NCBI GenBank assembly: GCA_964448675.1
Contig: CAYUZU010000015.1
Coordinates: 55,394-119,393, forward strand
DNA length: 64,000 nt
Source: CAYUZU01 sp964448675
GTDB lineage: Bacteria; Planctomycetota; Phycisphaerae; UBA1845; Fen-1342
Reading direction: 5' to 3'
Under the pieces are notes generated by a model. That model was not told the origin of the DNA. It worked only from the letters and a program-made list of their open reading frames with translations, and did no database searches. Below, piece by piece: positions 62,297 through 64,000 of this stretch. Positions within the stretch are counted from its first letter, which is position 1. The number at the start of each line of letters is the position of its first letter. The translations under genes were made by a program, and so were the position numbers.

Positions 62297-63949
62297 ATGC
62301 GCTGGACGCCCTGCCCCCGCTACCTGTTGCCCCCTGTCGTATTCATGTTGGCGTATGCCGGCATACCCGCTGCGCCAGCCTGCACCAACCTGCTGCTGAC
62401 GCCCGGGGCCACGCAGGATGGCTCGGTGATCATCACCTACACCTGCGATGGCGAGTTCCACCCGCGGCTGCGCCGCATCCCCGCCGCCGACCACGAGCCC
62501 GGCAGCCTGGTCAGTGGCGATCGCTGGTCGACGCGCATTCGCGAGCACGTGAAACAGGTGCCGCACACCTACGCAGTCGTCGGGTTGATGAACGAGCACC
62601 AGCTCGCCATCGCCGAGACGACGTTCGTCGGCCGCGAAGAGCTGGTAAACCCCGACGGCCGGCTGCACTACTGGGACCTGATGCGCCTGGCGCTGCAACG
62701 CGCGAAGACCGCGCGCGAGGCCATCACCGTCATGACCGATCTCGTCGCCGAGCACGGCTATCGCTCCAGCGGCGAGTCATTCTCCATCGCTGACACGAGA
62801 GAGGCCTGGATCATGGAAATGGTCGGGCCGGGGCCGGGCGGTGACGGGGCGCACTGGGTCGCGGTTCGGCTGCCCGATGGCACGATGTCGGCGCACGCCA
62901 ACAAGGCACGCATCGGCACGTTCGCGCTCGACGATCCTGAGAATTGCCGCTACTCGCCGGACGTGATCTCGTTCGCGATCGAGCGCGGCTATTACGACCC
63001 GGACGCGGACGAGCCGTTCCAGTTTTGCGAGGCGTACTGTCCGGCGACGCCCCGCAATCAGCGTTACGGCGCCGCACGGGTATGGAGCATGTTTCGCCGG
63101 GCCGCGCCTTCGTTGAATCTGTCGTCGGACTATCACCGCGCGGTCGCGGGGGCCAAGCCGTACCCGCTGTGGATCAAGCCGGACCGCAAGCTGTCGCTGA
63201 GCGACGTGTTCGCGCTGATGCGTGATCATTATGAAGGCACGCCATTCGACATGACGCGCGGCATCGACGCCGGTCCCTACGGAACGCCAAACCGCTGGCG
63301 ACCCATGGTATGGGAGGTCGACGGGCAGAAGTACGTATGGGAACGGCCGATTTCAACCCAGCAAACCGGCTTCACGTTCGTATCGCAGTCGCGGGCCTGG
63401 CTGCCCGATCCCATCGGCGGGGTGTACTGGTACGGCGTCGACGATACCTACTTCACCGTGTACGTGCCGCTGTATTGCGGCATCGACGCGCTGCCCGAAT
63501 CTTACACGGTCGGCAGCCTGCAGCGCTTCTCGTGGGACTCGGCGTGGTGGGTGTTCAACTTCGTCGCGAACGTCGCAAACCTCCGCTATGCCGACATGAA
63601 GCCCGATATCCAGGCCGTACAGCAGGCGCTCGAGGGGCAGTTCCTCGCCTTGCAGCCGGCGGTGGAACAGACGGCGCTCGCGCTGCACAAGACGGACCCG
63701 GCGTTGATGACGCGTTACTTGACGGACTACTCGGTGTCGCACGCGGAAATGGCGGTGAAGCGCTGGCGCGAGCTGGGCGAGCACCTGCTGTGCAAATACA
63801 ACGACGGTTACGTCAAGGACGAGCACGGCGGCCCGCAAGAGGTCGGCTATCCGGAGGCCTGGCTGCGGCGCGTCGTCGAGTCGCGCGGCGACGACCTGAA
63901 ACTACCAGCTCGCCCCGCCGGCACGCCGGAATCGAGGCTCGTCGATTAG
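62297..63949 (+). CDS. Exported C69 family dipeptidase
   Basis: 550-residue peptidase of family C69 (dipeptidase A-like, formerly U34), an Ntn hydrolase. The signal peptide ends just before Cys29 in PACTNLLLTPGATQDGS, so signal removal would expose the catalytic N-terminal Cys; the mature enzyme starts directly there. Other family marks: GLMNEHQLAIAETTFVG, VMTDLVAEHGYRSSGESFSIAD, WIMEMVGPG and SMFRRAAPSLN. It hydrolyses dipeptides in the periplasm. GGAG lies seven bases before the ATG at 62297; the upstream frame from 62225 is not supported. The gene ends 51 bp from the window edge; the remaining bases hold no feature I can support. Confidence 0.88.
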   Translation: MRWTPCPRYLLPPVVFMLAYAGIPAAPACTNLLLTPGATQDGSVIITYTCDGEFHPRLRRIPAADHEPGSLVSGDRWSTRIREHVKQVPHTYAVVGLMNEHQLAIAETTFVGREELVNPDGRLHYWDLMRLALQRAKTAREAITVMTDLVAEHGYRSSGESFSIADTREAWIMEMVGPGPGGDGAHWVAVRLPDGTMSAHANKARIGTFALDDPENCRYSPDVISFAIERGYYDPDADEPFQFCEAYCPATPRNQRYGAARVWSMFRRAAPSLNLSSDYHRAVAGAKPYPLWIKPDRKLSLSDVFALMRDHYEGTPFDMTRGIDAGPYGTPNRWRPMVWEVDGQKYVWERPISTQQTGFTFVSQSRAWLPDPIGGVYWYGVDDTYFTVYVPLYCGIDALPESYTVGSLQRFSWDSAWWVFNFVANVANLRYADMKPDIQAVQQALEGQFLALQPAVEQTALALHKTDPALMTRYLTDYSVSHAEMAVKRWRELGEHLLCKYNDGYVKDEHGGPQEVGYPEAWLRRVVESRGDDLKLPARPAGTPESRLVD

Positions 63950-64000
63950 CCCGGATTATTCATCGGTAGGTTGAAGTTTGGGTAGTGCGGTTGTGCGAGG

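Overview
The window is a GC-rich (by eye about two-thirds GC), densely coded bacterial segment from a member of the Planctomycetota, most likely a Phycisphaerae-type lineage. The evidence is three PEP-CTERM secreted proteins ending in a PEP motif, a hydrophobic stretch and an Arg cluster; three secreted proteins ending in planctomycete-style dockerin-like calcium repeats (DLxxDxxVDxxD); planctomycete-typical families (DUF1571, DUF4139, BatA/VWA); and PAS-rich hybrid kinases. I see no insertion sequence, CRISPR array, integrase or phage block. The only DNA that looks acquired is an Rhs patch beside a tRNA gene.

Layout. 0.2-4.5 kb: a secreted protein with five ~63-residue helical repeats, a truncated M56 peptidase remnant, a PL9-type pectate lyase with a dockerin-like tail, and a membrane protein with a zinc ribbon. 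4.8-6.9 kb: an Rhs core with a variable C-terminal tip, a candidate immunity gene and an out-of-order YD-repeat fragment that stops against the 3' end of a CAU-anticodon tRNA. 7.3-19.8 kb: a sugar isomerase/epimerase, a 1474-residue mosaic surface protein, PEP-CTERM proteins, a GHL10-type glycoside hydrolase, a PhyH-type dioxygenase and a DUF1571 protein. 20-27.9 kb: hydrolase/ACT pair, BatA-VWA protein, AraC-GyrI regulator, lipoproteins, a second GHL10 protein and a DUF1611 protein. 27.9-37.3 kb: a signalling block with three large PAS kinases, a dual-receiver protein and a cobalamin-binding protein carrying the CarH light-sensor signature W-x9-EH. 37.4-42.4 kb: M14 peptidase, VOC protein, DUF4139 protein and an unusual kinase-like/deoxyribosyltransferase-like protein. 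42.5-48.4 kb: tRNA-Leu(CAG), another PAS hybrid kinase and small housekeeping or signalling proteins. 48.5-55.6 kb: acylphosphatase, GltX, TerC, GlnS and a HAD hydrolase. 55.6-64 kb: DUF2891 protein, a PEP-CTERM protein, the glucan-degrading pair GlgP and MalQ, and a C69 dipeptidase.

How the genes fit together. The secreted polysaccharide-active proteins (PL9, two GHL10), the mosaic adhesin-like protein and the GlgP/MalQ pair suggest a polysaccharide-degrading heterotroph that displays proteins through both dockerin-like and PEP-CTERM signals; the exosortase is not in this window. The most distinctive unit is the 30.6-37.3 kb cluster: PAS/GAF kinase, dual receiver, REC-PAS-kinase-REC hybrid, then a CarH-like B12 protein, with no DNA-binding output domain. 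It reads as a phosphorelay with a possible cobalamin or light input. Several genes (24862, 46826, 54842, 52089) have -10 boxes so close to the start codon that their transcripts would be leaderless.
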